From JARIHD01 sp041743655 (GTDB taxonomy: Bacteria > Patescibacteriota > Saccharimonadia > Saccharimonadales > UBA4665): 31,955 bases of DNA. The notes under the pieces were generated by a model that did not search any database, was not told where the DNA came from, and was given only the letters and a program-made list of their open reading frames with translations. Positions 1 through 8,216 of the stretch are shown in pieces (positions within the stretch are counted from its first letter, which is position 1; each line of letters opens with the position of its first letter). Location of the stretch: NCBI GenBank assembly GCA_041743655.1, contig JBGTMJ010000033.1, positions 1 to 31,955 on the forward strand, written 5' to 3'. The position numbers and the translations under genes are program-made.

Positions 1-82
1 GTAATTTTGGTAGCTGTTTCTTAAGTTCGGACATGTATGGATAGTGTGAGGACATGAGCATATCATATCAGGAAAAAGACTC

Positions 83-193
83 TCAGACAGTGGCCATAAG
101 ATGGTAATTTTTGCTGTAAAAGTCTTCACGATCAATTTTGTCTAATCCATTCCCATAACGTTCTACTTCTACACCGCAGCTATCACGCGCTTA
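83..193 (-). other. short open frame without start codon, possible gene remnant
   Basis: On the minus strand there is an open frame of about 36 codons between two stops. Its translation is unusually protein-like (it contains VEVERYGNGLDKIDRED) but it has no usable ATG, GTG or TTG near its beginning. It could be the decayed 3' end of a gene or simply chance. Nothing else is visible in the first 268 bases apart from a possible promoter next to the following gene. Confidence 0.15.
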
Positions 194-268
194 AAACTAA
201 CCAACTTTTAAGCTTCGGTATCCCTCTTACCAATGGCAACATAAGCGGCACTGTGGTTAAATACACGC

Positions 269-904
269 ATGGATCAAGAGCCCCAGTACCCTAGCACGAA
301 TCCGGGTAGCCCGTATGAGTTTATTCTGAATCCTCAACAACACCGCAAGAAAAGGTTCAGCTTAGGTGGTGGTAATCTTCCCTTGATAATTGGTGCAATA
401 GTGGGCGGCGCAATTCTACTTATGATAGTCATTGCCGCCATAGCCAGCTTGCTTGGCGGCTCAGGCAGCGCAAACAAAGACAACTTGATAGGTCTTGCAC
501 AAACCCAACACGAACTGATCCGTGTTTCTAATCAGGGAGTAGTGAGCGCCACACAACAAACAACTAAGAACTTTGCCATAACTATTGAGTACAGTATGAC
601 TACGCAACAGCAGGGAGTGACTAAACTCTTAAGCGGTGAGGGCGTCAAACTTAGCAGTAAGGATCTGGTTTTAAAACAAAACGCAGTAACCGACCAGCAG
701 CTCGCCAAAGCAAAAACAACTAGTACCTTTGATGAAGCGTTCGCCAAGATCATGCAAAGCCAGTTAGAAAACTACGCAAATACGCTTAAGCAGCTGAGAG
801 ATAGTGCATCAAGCAAAGCCGAACGTGACCTAAGCAGTGACTATTATCAGCAAACCCAATTTATTATCAGCCAGATACCCTATGCACAAGCTTCCAGCCT
901 GTAA
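269..904 (+). CDS. single-span membrane-anchored protein of unknown function
   Basis: The 211-residue product has a short polar N-terminus with a PYEFILNP stretch followed by the basic run RKKR. One long hydrophobic helix follows at about residues 38-62, and then an extracytoplasmic, Gln/Ser/Lys-rich helical domain of about 145 residues. The positive-inside rule puts the C-terminal domain outside. I recognise no catalytic motif. Short cytoplasmic tails of this PYEFILNP type before one helix are, as I recall, common in Saccharibacteria membrane proteins of unknown role (knowledge, not checked). The ATG is preceded by TGGTTAAAT and six bases with no Shine-Dalgarno sequence, so the mRNA may be leaderless. 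The gene converges on the YjbR-like gene, five bases away. Confidence 0.75.
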   Translation: MDQEPQYPSTNPGSPYEFILNPQQHRKKRFSLGGGNLPLIIGAIVGGAILLMIVIAAIASLLGGSGSANKDNLIGLAQTQHELIRVSNQGVVSATQQTTKNFAITIEYSMTTQQQGVTKLLSGEGVKLSSKDLVLKQNAVTDQQLAKAKTTSTFDEAFAKIMQSQLENYANTLKQLRDSASSKAERDLSSDYYQQTQFIISQIPYAQASSL

Positions 905-909
905 ACTAT

Positions 910-1239
910 TTATTGTTCAGTAACTAGAATATACGAGTGCGTGATGAATTCCTGGACTTCCGGCCAGGTGAGTTGGCCTGTTAGCAATATTGTATTCCAG
1001 TGTTTCTTGTTTAAGTGATAGCCTGGCAGGACTGTCTCATACCTTTCCCGTAACGTCTCCGCAAGCTGTGGATCGCATTTCAGGCTTACGCGCAGTGGGT
1101 TACTGTTCTCGGGCACTAATGCAAACATTTTATCGTTTTGAGCCTTGTACACGGCGACATCTTCACCGAAAGGATAGTCCAGACGGGCACCAGCCATACT
1201 CAATAGGTAATCTTCCAGTTCTTTACGATTTACCATCAT
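910..1239 (-). CDS. MmcQ/YjbR family protein
   Basis: The 109-residue product matches the small MmcQ/YjbR family. It has a helical N-terminus, then LDYPFGEDVAVYKAQNDKMFAL near residues 20-42 (given here by its ends LDYPFGED and KMFAL), a basic strand RVSLKCDP, and the late motif PGYHLNKKHWNTILL with its conserved His/Trp. The family has a double-wing DNA-binding-like fold, but its role is not established. Length is normal. Two in-frame ATGs are adjacent (1239 and 1236). The gene lies 25 bases downstream of the oligoribonuclease gene on the same strand and may be cotranscribed with it. Confidence 0.85.
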   Translation of the reverse strand: MMVNRKELEDYLLSMAGARLDYPFGEDVAVYKAQNDKMFALVPENSNPLRVSLKCDPQLAETLRERYETVLPGYHLNKKHWNTILLTGQLTWPEVQEFITHSYILVTEQ

Positions 1240-1264
1240 GCTCTACTCTAGCATATTGATGGCT

Positions 1265-1822
1265 TTAGTCCCTATCTTTGAGCCACTGTATGTAATACTG
1301 CAACTCTGCGATGGATGCCTGTATATCATCAAAGGCACGGTGTACTTCCCTCTTTTCGAACTCTACACCAAATTTACCTTGCATAAACACTTTAAGTGAG
1401 CTTACATCAAGCATCCTGTAATGCAGTTTAAGGTCCAACTCCGGCCACCACTGCTTGATAAAATTACGGTCATTATGGATTGAATTGCCGGCCAGAATAG
1501 CTGGCATAGTATCAAATTGCGCCTCAAGAAGCATAATCAATTCTTGCTCAACTTGATGCAGTGGCTTTCCTTCATTAAGTTTATGGACAAATTCATCACG
1601 GTTCTCGGGATAGTCTTTCCACCACACGTTCTTTTGCAGGCGGTCAACCACGAGTTTACGGTTGTGCTGCACCCGTGCTTCATACGAAGCTAAGGTCTTA
1701 AATTCAAAGTCAGTTACTTCTGCGGCAACTTCCAAGATTACGTCCTCGGCAGGATTCAAACCGGTCATTTCTAAGTCTATCCATAACAACTTTGTCGGAA
1801 TCTCGTATTTATCTATCATCAT
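1265..1822 (-). CDS. orn: oligoribonuclease (DEDDh 3'-5' exonuclease)
   Basis: Oligoribonuclease hydrolyses 2-5-nt RNA oligomers, including pGpG, to mononucleotides in the cytoplasm. The 185-residue product is full length. The first DEDD motif is LLWIDLEMTGLNP (D16/E18 region), the second acidic motif is AGNSIHNDRNFI, and the last is HRAFDDIQASI, which carries the general-base His and the final Asp. Spacing fits Orn rather than a DnaQ proofreading subunit. Two adjacent ATGs exist (1822 and 1819). Upstream there is TTGATA, 16 bases, TATAAT, then only 5-8 bases before the start codon, so this gene is probably leaderless. Confidence 0.93.
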   Translation of the reverse strand: MMIDKYEIPTKLLWIDLEMTGLNPAEDVILEVAAEVTDFEFKTLASYEARVQHNRKLVVDRLQKNVWWKDYPENRDEFVHKLNEGKPLHQVEQELIMLLEAQFDTMPAILAGNSIHNDRNFIKQWWPELDLKLHYRMLDVSSLKVFMQGKFGVEFEKREVHRAFDDIQASIAELQYYIQWLKDRD

Positions 1823-1827
1823 GGGGC

Positions 1828-1855
1828 ATTATAACGAGTCAGTATTACTTATCAA
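1828..1855 (-). promoter_or_regulatory. sigma-70-like promoter of orn
   Basis: On the minus strand TTGATA (1850-1855) is followed by a 16-base spacer and a perfect TATAAT (1828-1833). The start codon lies 5 bases (ATG 1822) or 8 bases (ATG 1819) further on, so transcription should begin at or next to the start codon. Confidence 0.55.
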
Positions 1856-1885
1856 AACGGATAACATCTAAAACTCGAAGGCTGT

Positions 1886-2272
1886 TCATGTCACAGGTTT
1901 AGGAATGAATTGCAGTGCTGCAGAATTGATGCAGAAACGATTGCCTGTTGGCTGGTTCGGCGCGTCGGGGAACATATGCCCCAGATGTCCGCCACACTGC
2001 GTACAAGCGACTTCAGTGCGGACCATACCTTGGGTGGTATCTTGAGAAAGATGTACCGATCCGGGCTTAGCATCGTTAAAACTAGGCCAGCCGCAGTTGG
2101 TATCAAATTTGGTTTCCGATCCAAATAACTCGTTGCCGCAGGCAGCACATAGATATGCACCACGCTGGCTATTGTAGAGCAGTTTGCCTGTAAATGGTGC
2201 TTCCGTGCCCTTCTCGAACAACACATGGTACTGTTCGGGAGTAAGCTTTTGATGCCAGTCTTGATCGGCCAT
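1886..2272 (-). CDS. msrB: peptide methionine-R-sulfoxide reductase MsrB
   Basis: MsrB reduces the R-epimer of methionine sulfoxide in proteins. From the ATG at 2272 the product is 128 residues starting MADQDWHQKLTPEQY, the usual start region of MsrB. The frame is open upstream, but that part is a basic sequence overlapping mscL and unlike the family. All key elements are visible: two zinc CxxC pairs (CAAC and CTQC), the CGWPSF substrate-binding loop, GHLGHMF, and the catalytic Cys in RFCINSAALQF. No MsrA partner is in the window. The gene is 13 bases downstream of mscL on the same strand, a plausible stress-related pair. Confidence 0.95.
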   Translation of the reverse strand: MADQDWHQKLTPEQYHVLFEKGTEAPFTGKLLYNSQRGAYLCAACGNELFGSETKFDTNCGWPSFNDAKPGSVHLSQDTTQGMVRTEVACTQCGGHLGHMFPDAPNQPTGNRFCINSAALQFIPKPVT

Positions 2273-2285
2273 AGTTATTCTCTTT

Positions 2286-2762
2286 TTAGGTTTCTTTCTT
2301 TTTATCAAGCTTGTCCAAACCAAGACCCTTAAAAACATAGTAAACGATGGCAGCAACAATAAAGAAAGTCAGCAGCCCACTAATGAAGGCACCCCACCCA
2401 AAAGACTCACTCTTACCGTTAAGGGTAAGGGTAAAGACTTTCTGTTTAAGCGTTCCTTCGCCTGGCAGCAATAATCCAGTAAGCGGGTTGATAAAACTCA
2501 TCATCAACTGGTCCACCAGGGCCTTAGCCTGGGTGCCTAATACTAAGCCAATAGCCAAGCCCACAACACTTTGCTCGCGCAGAAAAGTAACGAAGCCTTG
2601 TACTTGGTGCCCCGGAACAGAGGCCTTCTCTTTTACCAGGTTGGCCACCGTTACCTCAGCTCGTCGGGCCCGAGACGCTGCTTTCTCGGCTCTTTCTGCG
2701 GCTGATTTAGCATGTGATGCCTGAATTTCTGGTGAACTAGGTTTTTCTCTCTTAGTATCCAT
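2286..2762 (-). CDS. mscL: large-conductance mechanosensitive channel, MscL family
   Basis: MscL opens a non-selective pore on hypo-osmotic membrane tension. The core begins near residue 57 with GFVTFLREQSVVGLAIGLVLG, the family's N-terminal helix plus the pore-lining TM1. A periplasmic loop with beta character (KQKVFTLTLNGKSESF) follows, then GAFISGLLTFFIVAAIVYYV as TM2 and a charged tail. The roughly 55-residue Ala/Arg/Lys/Glu-rich N-terminal extension (AAERAEKAASRARRAE) is not part of typical MscL and is predicted cytoplasmic and helical. A good Shine-Dalgarno (AAGGAG) precedes the ATG at 2762. Confidence 0.85.
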   Translation of the reverse strand: MDTKREKPSSPEIQASHAKSAAERAEKAASRARRAEVTVANLVKEKASVPGHQVQGFVTFLREQSVVGLAIGLVLGTQAKALVDQLMMSFINPLTGLLLPGEGTLKQKVFTLTLNGKSESFGWGAFISGLLTFFIVAAIVYYVFKGLGLDKLDKKKET

Positions 2763-2808
2763 ACCGTCTTCTCCTTACGCTCCGCTTAAGGACATTGTAC
2801 CACCTCTC

Positions 2809-4488
2809 TTACATACGTTCAGGCGCTTTGATGCCAAGCAAGCTTAAACCGTCCTTCAAGACTTGGGCGTAATACGTTATAAGCGTCACGCGGAGAGCTT
2901 CACGTTCGTCACCAACCACCCGGTTATGCTCATAGAAACGGTTAAATGCTTGAGCTAGTTCATATAAATAAGTACATACGTAGTGCGGCATACATTCATT
3001 CACCGCTTGTTGAATAACTTCTGGATATTCACTAATCTTGCGAGCCAAGGATCGCTCGTTAGGCTGCATACTATTTGCCGAAGTGGCAGGCTCGGCTGAG
3101 GCCTTGCTCAAAATACTACGAGCCCGTGCATGCGCATACTGTAAATAGGGGCCACTATTACCATCAAGGCTTACGGACTCGTCAGGATCATAGGTAAGGT
3201 CCGGCCCCATCCGTTGCTTTAGAAAAGCATATTTCACCGCACCAAGTACAGTGGCTTCGTCGTTGTCCCTGCCGCCAATTTTTTTGTTTGCCTCACGTGC
3301 AGTACCAAGCACAGTAACAGCACGTAAGATATTCCCCTTACGAGAACTCATTTTCGTGCCACCTTTCATTTTGACTACACCATGTACAAGATGGGTAGTT
3401 GCTTTGACGAGTTCGGGTCTAAACTGTTCAATGCTTTTTAGAACAACGGCCATGTATTGCTCTTGGCTGTTATCAGTTATGACAACAGAACGGTCAAAAT
3501 GATAGTCCTGCTGTTTGCGCATAATGAGACCTACGTCCTTGGCCTCATAGGTTGGAATGCCCTGCGAATTAATAAAAACCCGTGTATGCAAGCCATATTT
3601 TTCGCCCTTAAAGACGACTGCACCGTCACTCTGTTCGTAGACACCTTTAGCAAGCTGTTCGCGAACGGTCTTGATACCAATTTCAGCACATTCACTCTCG
3701 GGGTAGTATTTCTCGAATGGGGTACCTATACGCTCATAGAACCGGTCAAAATAATCATAGCTCCACTGCCGGCAGGTCCAATACAGCCGGGCAAAGGGTG
3801 AGTCGTGATCATTATTGTCATGTAATTCATAGATGCGTTTATTAAGAGCAGTTATTTCGTCCCTGGTGTGTTCATCATCATCGTAGATGTTAGAGCCAGT
3901 AACATAACACCTGGCCATCCACTCAGCACGCCCCTCTTTTGGAATGCCTGCCAACTTTTCGGGACGTTCTCCACCCAAGTCGTCCAGCATTGCCCACATA
4001 GTCTTACCGACGTGCAAACCAACATCACCACCGAAGTTAACACGATGCACCTCGCCTCCTGCAGCTTCAAACAGATTGCCAATAGCATGACCTACTACAC
4101 TGGTATACAGATGTCCGACGTGAAGAACTTTAAACGGATTGGGGTCAGAGTATTCGGCGACTATTACCTGACCTCTTAAGCCAGTAGGTTTTGTAGTCGA
4201 CGCATGAGCGGCCAGCCCGTATATAGTTGCATCATCTAACGTAATATTAATAAATCCTGGTTTGGCAATGGTTATCGACTTAACCGTATCGCCTAGTTGC
4301 TCCTTCAGTTTGCCTGCAAGCACCTCAGCAACCTCACTCTGGTTACGGCGCAAACGACCGGCCAGTTGCATAGCAACGTTGGTTGCGTAGTCGCCAAACT
4401 GTTCATCAGGGCGGCTTACTTCAGGCTGGATATCAATATTGAACGCATCCCGCACTACGCTCACTAGTGTTGAGTACACATCTTGCAT
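2809..4488 (-). CDS. argS: arginyl-tRNA synthetase
   Basis: ArgS charges tRNA-Arg. The 559-residue length is normal for class Ia ArgS. The N-terminal Add-1 tRNA-recognition domain (about 1-105) carries FGDYATNVAMQLA. The Rossmann core has the HIGH-type motif HVGH at residues 123-126. A KMSS-type loop (KMSSRKGN) follows, and the C-terminal helical anticodon domain contains ALRVTLITYYAQVLKDGLSLLGI, shared by ArgS/CysS-type domains. A TGATATAAT box ends ten bases before the ATG with no Shine-Dalgarno, suggesting a nearly leaderless mRNA. The window also contains a tRNA-Arg(GCG), one of its substrates. Confidence 0.97.
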   Translation of the reverse strand: MQDVYSTLVSVVRDAFNIDIQPEVSRPDEQFGDYATNVAMQLAGRLRRNQSEVAEVLAGKLKEQLGDTVKSITIAKPGFINITLDDATIYGLAAHASTTKPTGLRGQVIVAEYSDPNPFKVLHVGHLYTSVVGHAIGNLFEAAGGEVHRVNFGGDVGLHVGKTMWAMLDDLGGERPEKLAGIPKEGRAEWMARCYVTGSNIYDDDEHTRDEITALNKRIYELHDNNDHDSPFARLYWTCRQWSYDYFDRFYERIGTPFEKYYPESECAEIGIKTVREQLAKGVYEQSDGAVVFKGEKYGLHTRVFINSQGIPTYEAKDVGLIMRKQQDYHFDRSVVITDNSQEQYMAVVLKSIEQFRPELVKATTHLVHGVVKMKGGTKMSSRKGNILRAVTVLGTAREANKKIGGRDNDEATVLGAVKYAFLKQRMGPDLTYDPDESVSLDGNSGPYLQYAHARARSILSKASAEPATSANSMQPNERSLARKISEYPEVIQQAVNECMPHYVCTYLYELAQAFNRFYEHNRVVGDEREALRVTLITYYAQVLKDGLSLLGIKAPERM

Positions 4489-4498
4489 AACTGACTAG

Positions 4499-4507
4499 AT
4501 TATATCA
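4499..4507 (-). promoter_or_regulatory. extended -10 element before argS
   Basis: TGATATAAT (a TGn plus perfect -10) ends ten bases before the argS ATG. I see no convincing -35 box, as is common for extended -10 promoters. The expected leader is only about three bases. Confidence 0.45.
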
Positions 4508-4542
4508 GATGGGAGTGCCATTAACTCGCGTCACTGCTTTAG

Positions 4543-5223
4543 TTAGTTGCTACGTTGGTTCCTGGCAACTTTCGCCGCATACCATAGTATTCCGTAGACG
4601 CTGGCAATGAAAACGAAAAAGCTGAACGTTGTAACCAACATTTTAGGGTGCTCGCCAGGATGAATGAGCCGGTCAGACACATCAAACAACACCGACGTAG
4701 AGTTAGCGATAAGATCCCATGCATTCCACCTTAGATCCCGCCCTACATATATAGCAAAACTACACACCAAGATAATCAATCCTACAAATGTGAAAGCTAT
4801 ACGCATAGGCAGTCGTTTAGCAAGTTCGAAGTGGATAATAAATAGGCTTAATAGGCCAAGGATCAAGCTATTTATAATAAACGACGAAAACATAACTGTG
4901 TTATAGAGCAAGTTTTCTGTGTCCAACCCTTGTATATGTACAAAATCACTGACCATATAAAATGCATTCGGCAGTAGTATCAACCACAATACAGTAACTG
5001 CCAGCGCATACCAGCTCGACCATATCTTGCGGTGAACCGTGTGTTCAAGCCACAGGGCTGCAAATAAGGATATCCAAGCCAGCATCAGGTTCCATGGCAA
5101 ATAACTAAGGGATACGTCTTCATTGACCCATAACCCTGTCAGATAGAAAAGTATACTACCCAAACTTGATACACCTAAAGCCACGCCAAGTTTGGCCCGC
5201 GCAGAAACATAAGACCAACGCAT
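4543..5223 (-). CDS. DUF1361-type polytopic membrane protein
   Basis: The 226-residue hydrophobic protein has about six predicted transmembrane helices. It carries signatures I associate with DUF1361: YLPWNLMLAWISLFAALWL in the second helix region, LLPNAFYMVSDFVHI after a later helix, and RWNAWDL near the C-terminal third. No function is established for the family. It has its own extended -10 box six bases before the ATG and no Shine-Dalgarno. argS lies downstream on the same strand, separated by 54 bases. Confidence 0.75.
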   Translation of the reverse strand: MRWSYVSARAKLGVALGVSSLGSILFYLTGLWVNEDVSLSYLPWNLMLAWISLFAALWLEHTVHRKIWSSWYALAVTVLWLILLPNAFYMVSDFVHIQGLDTENLLYNTVMFSSFIINSLILGLLSLFIIHFELAKRLPMRIAFTFVGLIILVCSFAIYVGRDLRWNAWDLIANSTSVLFDVSDRLIHPGEHPKMLVTTFSFFVFIASVYGILWYAAKVARNQRSN

Positions 5224-5229
5224 ACGAGT

Positions 5230-5238
5230 ATTATAGCA
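5230..5238 (-). promoter_or_regulatory. extended -10 promoter with start codon at the predicted transcription start
   Basis: TGCTATAAT on the minus strand is followed by exactly six bases and then the ATG of the DUF1361 gene. The same layout (TGCTATGAT, six bases, ATG) precedes the response regulator at 6954. Confidence 0.5.
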
Positions 5239-5258
5239 ACTTCATGCGTAACTGGGTG

Positions 5259-6314
5259 CTATCTGTTTGCAGTGAGCTCAAGGCTCACTTCGAAACACGC
5301 ACCTCCTGATGGCCTGTTGTGCGCTACAATGGTAGCGCCGTTAGCTTGTGCAATCTCCTTAGCCAAAGCCAAGCCCAAGCCATAACCGCTAATCCGTGCT
5401 GAACGAGCTTTGTCGCCGCGATACAGCCTATCAAAGATATAGGGCAGATCCTTCGCTATGATGCCAGGCCCCTTGTCTTCAACCATCAGAATGTATCGTT
5501 TGCCCTTCTTGTGGCCTTTTACCGTAATCTCACCGCCGTGGCCGCCATACTTGATAGCATTGTCAAGTAAAATCCCTATAAGCTGGACCAGGCTATCATA
5601 GTGGCCAATGACTTTCGCAGGTTTCACCTCCTCAACTAAGACCTTTACTTTCCTGGCCGCGGCCGCGGCCGATAGCTGGCCAAGCGCATCATTAACCACA
5701 TGCGGGACAATCAGTGGGGAACGAGTTAATCCCTCTTGGCCATACTGGTGTAACGCCAGAAGATTATCCGATAAACGCTCTAGCCGCTGAACCTCTTCCA
5801 GATTACTGGCTAGCTGGGAGCGTGCTTCTTCCTCGGTAAACGTCTTTTGTCGCAATAGTATCTCATTTTCCAAACGCATGTTAGCCAGTGGCGTTCTCAT
5901 CTCATGGCTAGCGTCAGCCGTAAAGCGTGCCTGGGTCTCGTGTGCCTCCTGAATCGGTTGCAGTGCCCGGCCGGCAAACCAATAGCTTAGAATCCCGCCA
6001 ATTCCCAGTGCGAATAAATTAATAATCAGTAATCCGTTGTTGAGATGCTCACGAACAATCTCTGCGTAATTTTCCTGAATATCGGCAATGGCGGCATTGG
6101 GCCGAGTGACTACTCCGTCAAGAGAGCTTTGCGCCCATTGTTCTACTGCGCTACGTTGCGCAATATTGGAACGCAAAAATTCGTGTTCAGCATAGACCCG
6201 GATACTTAACGTCACCATCAGGTTGAACAGTACGATGATACCTAGGTAAAAAAGCGTTAGCGACCACCTCGCCGAACGGAACAGGTTGAGTTTATCACTC
6301 CACTTTGTAACCAT
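5259..6314 (-). CDS. two-component sensor histidine kinase
   Basis: I chose the ATG at 6314 (351 residues). It overlaps the end of the response regulator gene by 20 bases, and the longer open frame upstream only mirrors that gene. Two transmembrane helices (about 19-40 and 93-114) flank a short extracytoplasmic sensor of about 50 residues. The H-box FTADASHEMRTPLANM has His137 as phospho-acceptor. The N-box (LLDNAIKYGG), G1 (EDKGPGI), F-box region (YIFDRLYRGD) and G2 (GYGLGLALAKEI) are all intact, so the kinase should be active. The signal sensed cannot be told from sequence. Confidence 0.93.
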   Translation of the reverse strand: MVTKWSDKLNLFRSARWSLTLFYLGIIVLFNLMVTLSIRVYAEHEFLRSNIAQRSAVEQWAQSSLDGVVTRPNAAIADIQENYAEIVREHLNNGLLIINLFALGIGGILSYWFAGRALQPIQEAHETQARFTADASHEMRTPLANMRLENEILLRQKTFTEEEARSQLASNLEEVQRLERLSDNLLALHQYGQEGLTRSPLIVPHVVNDALGQLSAAAAARKVKVLVEEVKPAKVIGHYDSLVQLIGILLDNAIKYGGHGGEITVKGHKKGKRYILMVEDKGPGIIAKDLPYIFDRLYRGDKARSARISGYGLGLALAKEIAQANGATIVAHNRPSGGACFEVSLELTANR

Positions 6315-6954
6315 AGCCTCGTACCGTTTGGATAGCCTTACGGCTACCGGTTTTCCTACGCACATTAGCAATAAATGTCTCGACGGTGTTGTGTTGTACA
6401 CGGTCTTCATCAGCCCATACGTGGTCTAATAAGCTATCCTTACTAATAACTTCACCTTTATGGCGCATAAGGTATTCAATAAGACGAAACTCTTTAGTCG
6501 TAAGATGAACTGTTTTATCTTTAACTTTGGCTGTTTTAGCAGTCACGTCTAGCATAAAACTGTTGGTTTTTAGCACATTGCCGCTATGTGCCTTAGGGCG
6601 TCTTAACAATGCCCGGATACGGGCCAGGAGTTCATCAAATGAGAAGGGTTTTGGCAGATAGTCATCAGCACCAACATCAAGGCCTGCCACCCGGTCTCTA
6701 ATCGTCGTGCGCGCGGTAAGCATGAGTATGGGCGCTTGTTCGTGCTGGGAACGCCATAATCGCACCAGGGCAGGACCATCGTTCTTCCCTGGTATCATCC
6801 AGTCCAGCAAAATAAGGTCATACTCATTGGCATCGGCCAGGGTTTCGGCCACATCGCCGTCAAGTGCCGTGTCGATTACATACCCTTCAGCAGACAAGCC
6901 TTTTTCCAGGCTCTTCGCTATCTTTACCTCGTCCTCAACAACTAGAATACGCAT
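6295..6954 (-). CDS. OmpR/PhoB-family response regulator
   Basis: The 219-residue regulator has an N-terminal receiver domain: acidic pair VVEDE, phospho-acceptor Asp51 in LILLDWMIPG, LTAR for the Thr switch, and Lys in LPKPFSFDELLARI. A winged-helix DNA-binding domain follows at about 125-219 (TTKEFRLIEYLMRHKGEV and VRGYGYKVE at the end). It is translationally coupled to the downstream kinase by a 20-base overlap. The promoter is an extended -10 box six bases before ATG, implying a leaderless bicistronic mRNA. Target genes are unknown. Confidence 0.95.
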   Translation of the reverse strand: MRILVVEDEVKIAKSLEKGLSAEGYVIDTALDGDVAETLADANEYDLILLDWMIPGKNDGPALVRLWRSQHEQAPILMLTARTTIRDRVAGLDVGADDYLPKPFSFDELLARIRALLRRPKAHSGNVLKTNSFMLDVTAKTAKVKDKTVHLTTKEFRLIEYLMRHKGEVISKDSLLDHVWADEDRVQHNTVETFIANVRRKTGSRKAIQTVRGYGYKVE

Positions 6955-6960
6955 GCATTA

Positions 6961-6969
6961 ATCATAGCA
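6961..6969 (-). promoter_or_regulatory. extended -10 promoter of the two-component operon
   Basis: TGCTATGAT on the minus strand, six bases, then the ATG of the response regulator. No Shine-Dalgarno is possible in the predicted transcript. No clear -35 box is seen. Confidence 0.45.
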
Positions 6970-7014
6970 CCCCTGTACTGCAGGATCGCTGGAGATATAG
7001 CTCCTCATGACAGC

Positions 7015-7038
7015 GGCCCTACCTTGCAAGGTAGGGCC
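7015..7038. repeat. perfect 24-bp palindrome in intergenic region
   Basis: GGCCCTACCTTG followed by its exact reverse complement CAAGGTAGGGCC, with no spacer. It lies downstream of the isomerase gene and the 19-codon frame, and upstream of the response regulator. No T-run follows on either strand, so a standard terminator is unlikely. A dimeric-regulator operator or an RNA-processing hairpin are the alternatives. Confidence 0.6.
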
Positions 7039-7059
7039 AAGAGTTAGCTATGATTTCTT

Positions 7060-7119
7060 CTAAGGATTAGTGCCGAAACCACTCGGATCAAAAGTTGGTA
7101 TAGGTACGTTATCAGCCAT
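7060..7119 (-). CDS. possible 19-residue micro-protein
   Basis: A 20-codon frame starts one base after the isomerase stop codon and encodes MADNVPIPTFDPSGFGTNP. An AGGAG lies 13 bases before the ATG, inside the end of the isomerase gene, which is further than ideal. The Pro/Gly-rich composition and close coupling are suggestive, but 19 codons can arise by chance. A perfect palindrome follows 21 bases after the stop. Only conservation in relatives could establish it. Confidence 0.3.
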   Translation of the reverse strand: MADNVPIPTFDPSGFGTNP

Positions 7120-7120
7120 A

Positions 7121-8155
7121 TTATTTCGTGAGCTCCTGCTTGAACTTTTCTACAAGCTCAACCGGTGCAGGGTTTAGCCCGTTAAGTAGTGCTACATAGA
7201 GCGTTACAAAATCGCCAAACGCAATTGTCCAGAGTAACTGTTCCAGCGCAGTCTGGCCCTCGGCATGTACGACATGTGGTTCTGGGCGCATACCCGAAAG
7301 CAGGCGCGCGCTAACGTCAAATCGCTTTAACACCCGCTCGTGTTCGCATGAACCACGTAAGTCAATCACTGCATATGGTTTATCTGTCGGTTGTTTGCTC
7401 CAACCTATAAACTCGTTATGATTGAATTCAGGGTACACGTTCCACCAGGCAAGCTGCTTGGCATTTTCATTAAAACTGACTTTCCACTTATAGGCAGCGG
7501 GCGCAAGCTTTGGGCCACTATATACCACGATCGACTTGCCAATCAGCTCCAATGCTAATTGCTTAGCCGGATTCTGACCTGTAGGCACTGTTGGCGCCCA
7601 AACAGTAATTGCTTGCTTTAAGAAGTCTGAGATTCTCCGAAGTTCCAAAGAGGTCTCTGGCCGCAGCATCCCAGTAGCCTTCAGTATGTCCAATAACGCC
7701 CTGAAGTTATACAGTATGGCATAGCGGGGCTGAGCAGCCTTGGGTAACAATACGCGCAAGTAAGCTTTAGCCTCAGCAGCCTCCCACAGTTTGCCGCCGC
7801 CGGCAATAACTGCAATCTGAGCACCTTTAGCCTGAGCTTGCTCTAGCGTACTCAATGTTTCCTCTGTATTACCAGAATAACTTGCCGCTATCACTAACGT
7901 GCCGTTGCCAACATACTCAGGCAATTCGTAGTCGCGGACAACTTCAAATGGTTTACCTAAGCGGGGCCAAGTATCTACTATTGATGCCGCCAGAGCCGAG
8001 CCACCCATCCCCGCATATACCACATTGGCAATATTGCTAAATTGCTTATTCCCTAGTAGCTCAAATTCACCCGACAATTGCTCGTATTGTTTTTGAGCGA
8101 TACCAAGCGCATCTTGAGCATCCTTTTCATGGATATATTTCAAATCGTCTAGCAT
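7121..8155 (-). CDS. bifunctional phosphoglucose/phosphomannose isomerase
   Basis: This SIS-domain sugar isomerase interconverts glucose-6-P or mannose-6-P with fructose-6-P. The 344-residue length fits the family, which is shorter than classical Pgi. The first SIS domain shows VVYAGMGGSALAASIVDTW and VIAASYSGNTEETLSTLEQA, typical of the phosphate-binding loop. The C-terminal part has NENAKQLAWWNVYPEFNHNE, characteristic of the bifunctional family, which carries the catalytic Glu/His region. A strong AAGGAG lies upstream of the ATG. It would supply glycolysis and mannose-derived envelope sugars. Confidence 0.92.
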   Translation of the reverse strand: MLDDLKYIHEKDAQDALGIAQKQYEQLSGEFELLGNKQFSNIANVVYAGMGGSALAASIVDTWPRLGKPFEVVRDYELPEYVGNGTLVIAASYSGNTEETLSTLEQAQAKGAQIAVIAGGGKLWEAAEAKAYLRVLLPKAAQPRYAILYNFRALLDILKATGMLRPETSLELRRISDFLKQAITVWAPTVPTGQNPAKQLALELIGKSIVVYSGPKLAPAAYKWKVSFNENAKQLAWWNVYPEFNHNEFIGWSKQPTDKPYAVIDLRGSCEHERVLKRFDVSARLLSGMRPEPHVVHAEGQTALEQLLWTIAFGDFVTLYVALLNGLNPAPVELVEKFKQELTK

Positions 8156-8216
8156 ACAGCTGATACTCCTTGTGCTATTATGGTACTATCATTATTATAT
8201 CTAAATAAACGCGCAA

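Noticed and set aside
2273..2359. Extended N-terminus of MsrB
   Set aside because: The added residues overlap the end of mscL, are basic and unlike MsrB; the family start matches ATG 2272.
5655..5672. G+C-rich GGCCGC repeat in the histidine kinase gene
   Set aside because: It is simply a run of Ala codons inside the coding frame.
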